Shown piece by piece: positions 7,302 to 14,326 of a stretch of 36,974 bases of DNA. The DNA comes from an uncultured Eggerthella sp. (GTDB taxonomy: Bacteria > Actinomycetota > Coriobacteriia > Coriobacteriales > Eggerthellaceae), in contig URJE01000006.1 of the NCBI GenBank assembly GCA_900547965.1, positions 1 through 36,974 on the forward strand. The letters are read 5' to 3'. A model generated the notes under the pieces. That model ran no database searches, was not told the origin of the DNA, and worked only from the letters and a program-made list of their open reading frames with translations. Position numbers and translations under genes: made by a program. Position 1 is the first letter of the stretch, and the number at the start of each line of letters is the position of its first letter.

Positions 7302-8777
7302 ATGGCTCACAAACCGCATAAGGAAACCGGCATCTTCATCAACGAGGTGTCTTCCCATCAGCGTCGCTACCATAAGGTGCTGGAGCTCACCCATTCGACC
7401 ACCAAGGCGGCAGGCGTCATGCTTCTTGGCGCTATTGTTGCACTGATAGTTGCGAATACGGCAGCGCACGGAGCATTTACCGAGTTTTGGCATACCGAGG
7501 TGTCCTTCGGGTTCGGTGCGACGCACGCGGAAATGTCGTTGGCTCACATTATCAATGATGTGTTTATGGCTATTTTCTTCCTGCTGGTTGGGTTGGAAAT
7601 CAAGTACGAGATGACGGTGGGCGAGCTTACCGATGTTCGCCAGGCTATCCTGCCTGTTGCTGCTGCTATTGGCGGCGTGCTCATGCCTGTAGGTATCTAT
7701 CTGCTGTTCAACGCAAGCAACCCCGAAACGGTTATGGGTTGGGGCGTGCCCACTGCAACAGACATTGCTTTCGCGCTTGGTATTTTGGCGTTGTTGGGAT
7801 CGCGCGTTCCCGCTGGTTTGCGCGTGTTCCTGAGCACGCTTGCGGTGGCAGATGATATCGTGGCCATCTTGGTTATTGCCATCTTCTATGGGCAGAGTCC
7901 TTCGCTGATGTGGTTGGCTGCTGCGGCAGCGGTTCTGGTTGTGCTTGCTGTCTTGAACCGTACCCACGTGTATTCATTGGTGCCTTATTTGTTGGTGGGT
8001 GCAGTGCTGTGGTACTGCATATTTATGTCAGGGGTTCATTCGACCATTGCCGGCGTGCTGCTGGCCTTCGCCATTCCTTCTCGCTCGCATGTGAAGCTGA
8101 AGAGCTTCGCAAGCTGGTCGGGGCAGCGCGTTAAGGAAGCGGAGGAAAGCTACGTTCCCGATGAGCCGGTAATCGGCCAGACCGACTACTTGGCCAGCGT
8201 AACGCGTCTGGCGCGCGTTTCCCGCCAAGTGGTCCCTCCTGCAACACGCTTGGAGCGCAGGCTGTACCCATGGGTGTACTTTGCGATTCTTCCCCTGTTT
8301 GCGCTTACCAATGCCGATGTGGCGTTCATGGAGGTTCCTGCGGGCGATATTCTTTCGAGCCCTATCTTTTTGGGTGTGTTCTTCGGATTGGTAATAGGCA
8401 AGCCTGCAGGCATCATGCTTATGAGCTTCGTTATCGTGAAAACGAAGCTGTCCACTTTGCCGGAAAACGTTAATTGGTCCCATATGCTTGGCGCGGCACT
8501 TTTGGGCGGCGTGGGCTTTACCATGTCCATCTTTGTGGCCAACTTGGCTTTTGCCGACGTTGAGTACGTAATGGCTGCCAAGGTAGCCATTTTGGCAGCA
8601 TCGTTGGTGGCGGGCGTTTTGGGCTTCACATTCCTGTTCTTCCAGGCAAAGGCCGCAACACGTCGAGGCCAGCGCTTCGAAATGGAGCTTCCCTCTGCCG
8701 ACAACAGGCAATCGCACGCTGCTCACGAGGCTGAGAGACGTTATAAGCGAGAGTTCATTCAAGACGAGAATGAATAG
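7302..8777 (+). CDS. nhaA: Na+/H+ antiporter NhaA
   Basis: A 491-residue membrane antiporter that expels sodium in exchange for protons, serving pH and salt balance. The ion-binding aspartate pair is present in LAVADDIVAILVIAIFY (D184, D185), together with the family segments VGLEIKYEMTVGEL, GWGVPTATDIAFALGIL and FAILPLFALTNADV. It is about 100 residues longer than Escherichia coli NhaA. The extra length is a hydrophilic N-terminus (about 28 residues), a long charged cytoplasmic loop near residues 260-320 (SYVPDEPVIGQTDYLASV) and a polar C-terminal tail. The start is supported by GCGGAGG, nine bases before ATG. No neighbour suggests an operon. Confidence 0.93.
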   Translation: MAHKPHKETGIFINEVSSHQRRYHKVLELTHSTTKAAGVMLLGAIVALIVANTAAHGAFTEFWHTEVSFGFGATHAEMSLAHIINDVFMAIFFLLVGLEIKYEMTVGELTDVRQAILPVAAAIGGVLMPVGIYLLFNASNPETVMGWGVPTATDIAFALGILALLGSRVPAGLRVFLSTLAVADDIVAILVIAIFYGQSPSLMWLAAAAAVLVVLAVLNRTHVYSLVPYLLVGAVLWYCIFMSGVHSTIAGVLLAFAIPSRSHVKLKSFASWSGQRVKEAEESYVPDEPVIGQTDYLASVTRLARVSRQVVPPATRLERRLYPWVYFAILPLFALTNADVAFMEVPAGDILSSPIFLGVFFGLVIGKPAGIMLMSFVIVKTKLSTLPENVNWSHMLGAALLGGVGFTMSIFVANLAFADVEYVMAAKVAILAASLVAGVLGFTFLFFQAKAATRRGQRFEMELPSADNRQSHAAHEAERRYKREFIQDENE

Positions 8778-8823
8778 TCATATTACGCTGAGCTGGCGTT
8801 ATGAAGCGCACCTTCACATATCT

Positions 8824-8853
8824 TTGCGTTGTTCGATGCGGGTTTGTTACCAT
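8824..8853 (+). promoter_or_regulatory. Promoter of the first NlpC/P60 gene
   Basis: TTGCGT, an 18-bp spacer, and TACCAT preceded by TG one base upstream. The paralogue downstream has a promoter of the same form. Confidence 0.45.
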
Positions 8854-8934
8854 TGCAAAAGCTGAATTCTTGCACTAGGGATACGTCTCGAACATGTGCA
8901 AGGTCAACGCGAAAGTGCTAGGAGGCCCTTTCAT

Positions 8935-10077
8935 ATGACAAAACAGACATGCGCTTCCAAGTCTAAGGTGGCTTTGAATGCTGCTTTTGCTGCCGTTTTG
9001 GCCGTTGGACTGTCCATCCCTGCAGCTAATGCGTTCGCTTCACCTTCCGACGATAAGCAGGCAGAAGCTCAGGCAGCCCTGCAAAAGCTCAATCAGTATC
9101 AGAGCGAGCTTGATCAGGCATCCGCTAATTATGAAGCTGCCCATCAGGAGCAGATCGATGCCCAGAATCGCGTAGACGAAGCTCAGAAGCAGATCGAAGA
9201 GAAAACCGCTCAGATCGAAAAGGACCAGCAGCGTCTTTCCGATCGCGCTCGCGATATGTACCGTTCGGGTGACACCAATTTCTTGGACGTCATCCTGGGC
9301 GCATCCTCTTTTGAGCAATTCGCTACTACCTGGAACATGTTGGAAACCCTGAATGGCAATGATGCTGAACTGGTTTCCGAAACCAAGACCGCTCGCGAAG
9401 AGCTTCAGGCCGCAAAGCAGGAAGCTGAAGAGCAGGCAAAGGTAGCGTCCGACAAGGCGGAGGAAGCCAAGTCTGTTGCAGAGGCTGCAGACCAGAAGGC
9501 ATCCGAGATGCAGCAGACCTATAACAGCCTTTCCGCTGAGGCCCAGGAGCTTATCAGCCAGGAGCGCGCTGCCCAGGAAGCTCAGCAGCAGGCTGCCGCG
9601 GCAGCTGCCGAGCAGAATGGCACGGCAGGTAACGATGCTGCAGCTACCATCACGAACAACAATCGCAACAACACGACCTCTAGCAATTCGAGCAACAGCT
9701 CTAACTCCAACAAGAACAACGCTTCAAGCTCTACAACCAACAACAGCAAGCCTCAGTCCGTTTCGGGCAATAGTGTGGTAAACCGCGCTTACTCCCAGCT
9801 GGGCAAGCCCTACAAGTGGGGTGCAGTTGGCCCGAACTCGTTCGACTGCTCTGGTTTGGTAAGCTATTGCCTCACCGGTAGCTACAGCCGCCTGGGTACC
9901 ACGGGTACTTTCATGGGCTGGACGCGCGTTTCCAACCCTCAGCCTGGTGATATTTGCGTAAACAGCCATCACTGCGGTATTTACATTGGCGGTGGCCAGA
10001 TGATCCATGCTCCTCAGACGGGGGACGTGGTTAAGGTAAGTTCCGTACACAGTGGTATGATTTACGTTCGCTACTAG
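8935..10077 (+). CDS. Secreted NlpC/P60 peptidoglycan endopeptidase, copy 1
   Basis: A 380-residue secreted cell-wall hydrolase expected to cut peptide stems of peptidoglycan, likely at cell separation. It has a signal peptide (hydrophobic core near residues 12-30, cleavage probably after NAFA). A long charged coiled coil follows (about residues 38-220), of the PcsB/RipA type with the RARDMYRSGDTNFLDVILGA block. Next comes an Ala/Gln then Asn/Ser-rich linker (about 225-280) and the NlpC/P60 domain with catalytic Cys305 in FDCSGLV and His346 in HHCGIYIGGGQMIHAP. I chose the ATG at 8935 because AGGAGG stands nine bases before it and the signal peptide follows at once. A close paralogue lies immediately downstream. 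Confidence 0.92.
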   Translation: MTKQTCASKSKVALNAAFAAVLAVGLSIPAANAFASPSDDKQAEAQAALQKLNQYQSELDQASANYEAAHQEQIDAQNRVDEAQKQIEEKTAQIEKDQQRLSDRARDMYRSGDTNFLDVILGASSFEQFATTWNMLETLNGNDAELVSETKTAREELQAAKQEAEEQAKVASDKAEEAKSVAEAADQKASEMQQTYNSLSAEAQELISQERAAQEAQQQAAAAAAEQNGTAGNDAAATITNNNRNNTTSSNSSNSSNSNKNNASSSTTNNSKPQSVSGNSVVNRAYSQLGKPYKWGAVGPNSFDCSGLVSYCLTGSYSRLGTTGTFMGWTRVSNPQPGDICVNSHHCGIYIGGGQMIHAPQTGDVVKVSSVHSGMIYVRY

Positions 10078-10101
10078 CGAATCGCTATCATATGATTCTT
10101 T

Positions 10102-10125
10102 GAAAACCCGCTTCGGCGGGTTTTC
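10102..10125 (+). terminator. Terminator between the two NlpC/P60 genes
   Basis: A perfect 10-bp stem, GAAAACCCGC-TTCG-GCGGGTTTTC, with TTGTTTG after it. The two paralogues are therefore separate transcription units. Confidence 0.88.
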
Positions 10126-10243
10126 TTGTTTGTTCGGGCGAAATTAGGGTATCCATAATTCAAGCGCAAAATGAACATACAGTATTGACCTGGTGTTATT
10201 TGTGAATATTGCGCATTGAAACTTCGAATACGGCGCGTTGGCG

Positions 10244-10273
10244 TTGCGGCGCAAACCATTCGCTTGCTAAACT
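10244..10273 (+). promoter_or_regulatory. Promoter of the second NlpC/P60 gene
   Basis: TTGCGG, an 18-bp spacer, and TAAACT preceded by TGC. It has the same -35 core, spacing and extended -10 as the first copy. Confidence 0.45.
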
Positions 10274-10324
10274 GATCCAGCTATCGCTTAATCGCACCAC
10301 AACACCACCAGGGGGAAACTCACG

Positions 10325-11389
10325 ATGGGTATTTCTATCGCAAAACATAAGCGAGCACTTGCCTCGGCTGCAATGGCCGTGGTTCTTGTTGCGGGCCTTG
10401 CCGTGCCTACCACGGTTGCTTTGGCGGAACCCACTGCCGCCGAAAAGCAGGCTGAAGCGCAACAGGCGCTCAACAAGCTCAACGAGATGCAGCAAAAGCT
10501 CGATGAGGCTTCGAATAATTACTACACGGCTATCGATGAGCAGAATGCCGCCGAAAAAAAGGTGGAGGAAGCTCAGGAAAAGGTAGACCAGAAAACCAAG
10601 GAAATCGAAGGCTACCAGGAAAAGCTTGGTACCCGTGCTCGTGATATGTATCGCTCGGGTAATACCGGGTTCCTTGACGTAATTCTGGGCGCTTCTTCGT
10701 TTGAGCAGTTTGCCACCACATGGAATACGCTTGAGCGACTCAACGAAAACGATGCCGAATTGGTAACTGAAACCAAGAACGCACGCGAAGAATTGGAAAA
10801 CGCCAAGCAAGAAGCCGAAGAGCAGGCTAAGGTTGCTGCCAGCAAGGCCGCAGAAGCCAAATCCGTAAAGGACGAAGCTGAGGCAACCACCGCTCAGATG
10901 CAGCAGACCTACGACAGCCTTTCCGCCGAGGCGCAGGAATTGATGCGCAAGGAAGAAGAGGCTGCCGAAAAGGCTCGCCAGGAAGCTGCCGCCCGTGAAG
11001 CAGCTGCCGCCGCTGCAGCATCGAAGAACAATGGGGGCGGTACGGTAGACAACAGCGCCGTTCAAACTGTAACGGGCAACACGGTAGTAGATCGCGCCTA
11101 TGCTCAGCTTGGCAAACCCTATGTATGGGGCGCAGCTGGCCCGAATTCCTTCGACTGCTCTGGCTTGGTTGGATACTGCATCACCGGTAAAATGGGCAAC
11201 CATTGGTGCACCACTTACACCATGGCAAGCTGGAAACGCGTTACCAATCCCCAGCCTGGCGACTTTTGCCTGAACAGCCATCATACGGGTGTTTATATTG
11301 GCAATGGCCAGATGATTCACGCGCCGCGAACGGGCGATGTGGTTAAAATCAGTGCTGTTCATTCCGGCATGTGGTACGTTCGCTATTAA
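10325..11389 (+). CDS. Secreted NlpC/P60 peptidoglycan endopeptidase, copy 2
   Basis: A 354-residue paralogue of the preceding gene with the same order of parts: signal peptide (AMAVVLVAGLAVPTTVALA), coiled coil with nearly the same RARDMYRSGNTGFLDVILGA block, linker, then the NlpC/P60 domain with Cys278 in FDCSGLV and His320 in HHTGVYIGNGQMIHAP. It is shorter mainly because the Asn/Ser-rich linker of copy 1 is replaced by a short Ala-rich one. The catalytic domains also differ around residues 285-305 (GKMGNHWCTTYTMASW here). A GGGGGAAA ribosome binding site precedes the ATG. It has its own promoter and terminator, so the copies may be expressed at different times. Confidence 0.92.
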   Translation: MGISIAKHKRALASAAMAVVLVAGLAVPTTVALAEPTAAEKQAEAQQALNKLNEMQQKLDEASNNYYTAIDEQNAAEKKVEEAQEKVDQKTKEIEGYQEKLGTRARDMYRSGNTGFLDVILGASSFEQFATTWNTLERLNENDAELVTETKNAREELENAKQEAEEQAKVAASKAAEAKSVKDEAEATTAQMQQTYDSLSAEAQELMRKEEEAAEKARQEAAAREAAAAAAASKNNGGGTVDNSAVQTVTGNTVVDRAYAQLGKPYVWGAAGPNSFDCSGLVGYCITGKMGNHWCTTYTMASWKRVTNPQPGDFCLNSHHTGVYIGNGQMIHAPRTGDVVKISAVHSGMWYVRY

Positions 11390-11469
11390 ATGGCGTTCCG
11401 CCAAGCGGGCGCAGTGTTTCCAAATGGGCACTGCTTCGGATAGGTAGCGAACCGGTATTCGCATTTATG

Positions 11470-11498
11470 GAGGGCATTTGCATGCCCTCTTTTCTTTT
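11470..11498 (+). terminator. Terminator of the second NlpC/P60 gene
   Basis: GAGGGCAT-TTGC-ATGCCCTC forms a perfect 8-bp stem followed by TTTTCTTTT. Confidence 0.88.
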
Positions 11499-11508
11499 GC
11501 AGGAAGTG

Positions 11509-11517
11509 TGGTACTAT
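11509..11517 (+). promoter_or_regulatory. Extended -10 promoter of tRNA-Pro
   Basis: TGGTACTAT is an extended -10 element 22 bp upstream of the mature tRNA start. No good -35 is visible. Confidence 0.45.
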
Positions 11518-11538
11518 AGCACCCGCTAATCACAACAG

Positions 11539-11615
11539 CGGGATGTGGCTCAGCTTGGTAGAGCGCTGCGTTCGGGACGCAGAGGTCGCAGGTTCGAATC
11601 CTGTCATCCCGACCA
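11539..11615 (+). tRNA. tRNA-Pro (anticodon CGG)
   Basis: The 7-bp acceptor stem CGGGATG/CATCCCG, the D arm GCTCAGCTTGGTAGAGC, an anticodon arm CTGCG-TTCGGGA-CGCAG reading CGG (codon CCG), and the T arm with GGTTCGAATCC all fold correctly. The G after the anticodon is usual for tRNA-Pro. The CCA end is encoded. Confidence 0.97.
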
Positions 11616-11630
11616 TTGCAACCACTGAGG

Positions 11631-11660
11631 GGTATCCTGAAAAGGGTACCGTTCTTTTTT
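11631..11660 (+). terminator. Terminator of tRNA-Pro
   Basis: GGTATCCT-GAAA-AGGGTACC forms an 8-bp stem with one G-T pair and a GAAA tetraloop, then GTTC and six T. Confidence 0.8.
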
Positions 11661-11740
11661 GTTAGAGTGCTTTTGTACGTACTCGCAGTAAAAAGTTGGG
11701 GCTCTCACGGGGCGTCAACTCACCACCACGGAGGTGCTTC

Positions 11741-12022
11741 ATGAAGATTGGACCTTTCGGTCCCCTTGAGATCGTCATCATCCTCGTTGTAATCCTCGTT
11801 CTCTTCGGACCCAAGAACCTTCCCAAGCTTGGTACCGCAATCGGTAAAGCAGTTAAGAACCTGCGCGAAGGCCTGGGCGGCGGCAAGAAGGTTGAAGAGG
11901 CTGAAGAGCCTGCTCCCAAGGCAGCAGACGCCAAGGAAGAAATCGAGGTTGAGGTTATCGACAAGCCTGCGCCTGGCAAGAAGGCCGAGGCTGTCGAAGA
12001 GGCTAAAAAAGAAGAAGCATAG
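11741..12022 (+). CDS. tatA: Sec-independent protein translocase subunit TatA
   Basis: A 93-residue TatA-type protein, the pore-forming part of the twin-arginine system that exports folded proteins. It has a short N-terminus with FGPLEIVIILVVILVLFGP as the single membrane helix, the FGP hinge, and the amphipathic helix NLPKLGTAIGKAVKNLREGL. A charged, Glu/Lys/Ala-rich disordered tail follows from about residue 47. The start codon was chosen because CGGAGG lies eight bases before it and the membrane helix begins at once; an upstream in-frame extension is not TatA-like. No tatC or tatB is adjacent, so the partner must be encoded elsewhere. A terminator separates it from greA. Confidence 0.9.
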   Translation: MKIGPFGPLEIVIILVVILVLFGPKNLPKLGTAIGKAVKNLREGLGGGKKVEEAEEPAPKAADAKEEIEVEVIDKPAPGKKAEAVEEAKKEEA

Positions 12023-12053
12023 AGCTAACCGCTTCGCTTCATCACTGGTATGC

Positions 12054-12087
12054 AAAGGGCACGCTTCTTACGGAGGCGCGCCCTTTT
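12054..12087 (+). terminator. Terminator after tatA
   Basis: AAAGGGCACGC pairs with GCGCGCCCTTT with one A-C mismatch, and TTTT closes the right arm. Confidence 0.75.
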
Positions 12088-12143
12088 CGCGAGTATAGGA
12101 AAGGAAGACTGGCCAGCACATGCATGGCCGAGGGGTGTAAACC

Positions 12144-12611
12144 ATGGACAACAACTACGTTCTTACTCAGGAAGGCAAGGAAAAGCTCGAGCAGGAGCTT
12201 CATTTCCTGGAAACCGAAAAGCGCGCAGAGATCGGCGACCGTATCCGCGTTGCTCGTGAATTCGGCGATATTTCCGAGAACTCCGAGTATGACGACGCAA
12301 AGAACGAGCAGGCCGCAAATGAGGCTCGCATCGCAGAGATCACTCGTATCCTCGGTGAGGCAACCATTGTCGAGGCTCCCACCGAGTCCGGCCGCGTTAA
12401 TATCGGTAGCCGCGTAACGGTAGATATGGGTGGCCGTGAGCGCGTATTCACCATCGTTGGTGGCGCAGAGGCAAACTCCGCTGAGGGTAAGATTTCCAAC
12501 GAGTCTCCCGTAGGTGCTGCCCTTTTGGGCCATAAGAAGGGCGAAGCCGTAGAGGCTCAGGGCCCAACCGGCCGCGTTATCAAGATGACCATTCAGGCAA
12601 TCGAGCGCTAA
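12144..12611 (+). CDS. greA: Transcription elongation factor GreA
   Basis: A 155-residue factor that enters the secondary channel of RNA polymerase and stimulates cleavage of backtracked RNA. The N-terminal coiled coil (YVLTQEGKEKLEQELHFLET onward) carries the acidic tip GDISENSEYDDAKNEQ around residues 40-56, whose Asp/Glu hold the catalytic magnesium. The C-terminal FKBP-like domain contains IGSRVTVDMGGRERVFTIVG and ISNESPVGAALLGHKKGEAVE. Length is normal for GreA. GAGGGGTG serves as the ribosome binding site. The lysS gene starts 20 bp after the stop, so the two are probably one operon. Confidence 0.96.
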   Translation: MDNNYVLTQEGKEKLEQELHFLETEKRAEIGDRIRVAREFGDISENSEYDDAKNEQAANEARIAEITRILGEATIVEAPTESGRVNIGSRVTVDMGGRERVFTIVGGAEANSAEGKISNESPVGAALLGHKKGEAVEAQGPTGRVIKMTIQAIER

Positions 12612-12631
12612 GCAAGCTTTAAGGAATTCAC

Positions 12632-14134
12632 ATGGCAGAAGAAAACAACGAGCAAGTTATCGAAGACGATCCAATCGAGGTGCGTCGCGCCAAGCGCGAG
12701 GCTTTGTTGGCAGAGGGCAAGAACCCTTATGGTCACGCTGCATTCGAGTACTCCCACCACATTGCCGACTTGGATGAAAAGTACGCTGAGCTGGCTGATG
12801 GCGAAAATACCGAAGATGCCGTTTCCATTGCGGGCCGCGTTATGGCCAAGCGCGTTCAGGGCAAGATCATCTTCTTCGAGCTCCAGGATGCCACCGGTCG
12901 CATTCAGCTCTTCTGCCGTATTAACGCTTTGGGTGAAGACGCCTTTGCCGAAATGAAGGATCTCGACTTGGGCGATTGGATCGGCGCGCACGGCCTTATG
13001 ATGCGCACGCGCCGCGGCCAGCTCTCCGTTGCCGTCGATTCGTTCCAGCTGCTTTCCAAGGCGCTGCGTCCGCTGCCCGAAAAGTTCCATGGCCTGAACG
13101 ACAAGGAAATTCGTTATCGTCAGCGCTATGTCGATCTTATCGTGAACGATGAAGTCCGCGACACCTTCCAGAAGCGCTCGAAGATCCTCTCGGCGTTCCG
13201 TCGCTACATGGAAGCCGATGGGTATTACGAGGTGGAAACGCCCATCCTGCAAACTGTGCAGGGCGGCGCAACTGCAAAGCCGTTCATCACGCACTTCAAT
13301 GCGCTGAATCAGGAAAACTATCTGCGCATTGCTACCGAACTCCATCTGAAGCGTTTGCTGGTTGGTGGTTTCGAGCGCGTGTTCGAAATCGGCCGTATCT
13401 TCCGCAACGAAGGTATGGATCCTACCCACAACCCAGAGTTCACCTCCATGGAAGCTTACTGCGCTTTCAACGACCTGCAGGGTATGAAGAAGCTGGCCCA
13501 GGGCGTTATCAAGGCAGCCAATGCCGCAGTGAACGATTCCGAGCAGCTTGAGTACCAGGGTCAGATCATCGACATTTCGGGCGAGTGGCCTTCTATTCCT
13601 ATGACGGAAATTGTTTCCAAGGCGCTCGGCGAAGAGGTTACGCTCGATACGCCGGTTAGCCACCTGGCTGAGCTTGCCAAGAAGAACGGCATCGAGGTTA
13701 AGCCTGAGTGGACGGCGGGCAAGCTTATTGCCGAACTGTACGACGAAATCGGTGAGCCCACTATCGTGAACCCCACGTTTGTTGTGGATTACCCGGTTGA
13801 GGTAAGCCCGCTTGCCAAGCGTTTCGAGAACGATCCTCGTTTGACCGACCGCTTCGAGCTTGTTATCGCGGGCCATGAGTACGCCAATGCTTTCAGCGAA
13901 CTGAACGATCCGGTTGATCAGGCAGAGCGCTTCCAGAAACAGATGGAAGAAAAGGCTTCTGGCGACGATGAGGCCATGGAGTACGACACCGACTACATCC
14001 GCGCTCTTGAGTATGGCATGCCTCCTGCGGGTGGCATCGGCATCGGCATCGACCGCGTTGTGATGCTTCTTACGAACCAGCCGAGCATTCGCGATGTATT
14101 GCTGTTCCCCCACATGCGCCCTGAGGCCAAATAG
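12632..14134 (+). CDS. lysS: Lysyl-tRNA synthetase, class II
   Basis: A 500-residue class II synthetase that charges tRNA-Lys. The N-terminal anticodon-binding OB fold is visible (VSIAGRVMAKRVQGKIIFFELQDATGRIQLF, about residues 63-95). The catalytic core follows, with motif 1 near RYVDLIVNDEVRDTFQKRSK, motif 2 in FEIGRIFRNEGMDPTHNPEF, and motif 3 GGIGIGIDR at residues 467-475. The class II Lys type is shown by GGATAKPFITHFNALN and the length near 500. An AAGGA ribosome binding site and the short gap after greA suggest co-transcription. Downstream are hairpins rather than a clean T-run terminator. Confidence 0.97.
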   Translation: MAEENNEQVIEDDPIEVRRAKREALLAEGKNPYGHAAFEYSHHIADLDEKYAELADGENTEDAVSIAGRVMAKRVQGKIIFFELQDATGRIQLFCRINALGEDAFAEMKDLDLGDWIGAHGLMMRTRRGQLSVAVDSFQLLSKALRPLPEKFHGLNDKEIRYRQRYVDLIVNDEVRDTFQKRSKILSAFRRYMEADGYYEVETPILQTVQGGATAKPFITHFNALNQENYLRIATELHLKRLLVGGFERVFEIGRIFRNEGMDPTHNPEFTSMEAYCAFNDLQGMKKLAQGVIKAANAAVNDSEQLEYQGQIIDISGEWPSIPMTEIVSKALGEEVTLDTPVSHLAELAKKNGIEVKPEWTAGKLIAELYDEIGEPTIVNPTFVVDYPVEVSPLAKRFENDPRLTDRFELVIAGHEYANAFSELNDPVDQAERFQKQMEEKASGDDEAMEYDTDYIRALEYGMPPAGGIGIGIDRVVMLLTNQPSIRDVLLFPHMRPEAK

Positions 14135-14138
14135 AAGA

Positions 14139-14165
14139 ATCCCTGTTTCTTATCCCAACAGGGAT
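14139..14165 (+). terminator. Hairpin after lysS, possible terminator
   Basis: ATCCCTGTT and AACAGGGAT form a perfect 9-bp stem with a nine-base loop, but GATCTTGTG follows instead of a T-run, so termination is uncertain. Confidence 0.5.
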
Positions 14166-14180
14166 GATCTTGTGTGAAAT

Positions 14181-14224
14181 AGCGGGTGAGAATTTCGGGA
14201 CTGTCCCTCAAATTCTCACCCGCT
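14181..14224. repeat. REP-like palindromic hairpin between lysS and clpC
   Basis: Perfect 15-bp arms, AGCGGGTGAGAATTT and AAATTCTCACCCGCT, enclose a 14-base loop in which GGGA-CTG-TCCC can fold again. The compact nested palindrome resembles the intergenic REP elements that some genomes keep in many copies. No Y1/RAYT transposase is in the window. A terminator role is less likely because only TTCTG follows. Confidence 0.6.
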
Positions 14225-14254
14225 TCTGTATTCTAGTCACAGATTGTTAACGGG

Positions 14255-14281
14255 TTAGCACTCGCTGTTTTTGAGTGCTAG
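14255..14281 (+). promoter_or_regulatory. CIRCE operator (HrcA binding site) upstream of clpC
   Basis: TTAGCACTC, nine bases, GAGTGCTAG: this matches the CIRCE consensus TTAGCACTC-N9-GAGTGCTAA at all but the last base. HrcA binds CIRCE and represses until heat or misfolded protein titrates GroEL. The right arm overlaps the -35 box of the clpC promoter, as expected for a repressor site. Confidence 0.92.
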
Positions 14282-14299
14282 CATTATTCCGAATTAAAT
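14271..14299 (+). promoter_or_regulatory. Promoter of clpC
   Basis: TTGAGT, a 17-bp spacer, and TTAAAT. The first three bases of CIRCE's right arm are part of the -35 hexamer. Confidence 0.6.
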
Positions 14300-14326
14300 T
14301 TACTTGCCGAGAGAATCGAGGCTTAC

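Noticed and set aside
10196..11464. A 422-codon minus-strand open frame opposite the second NlpC/P60 gene
   Set aside because: The Leu/Phe-rich translation is the antisense of a coiled coil; no start signal is present.
12608..14113. A 501-codon minus-strand open frame opposite lysS
   Set aside because: It mirrors lysS almost exactly, and its translation has no recognisable domain.
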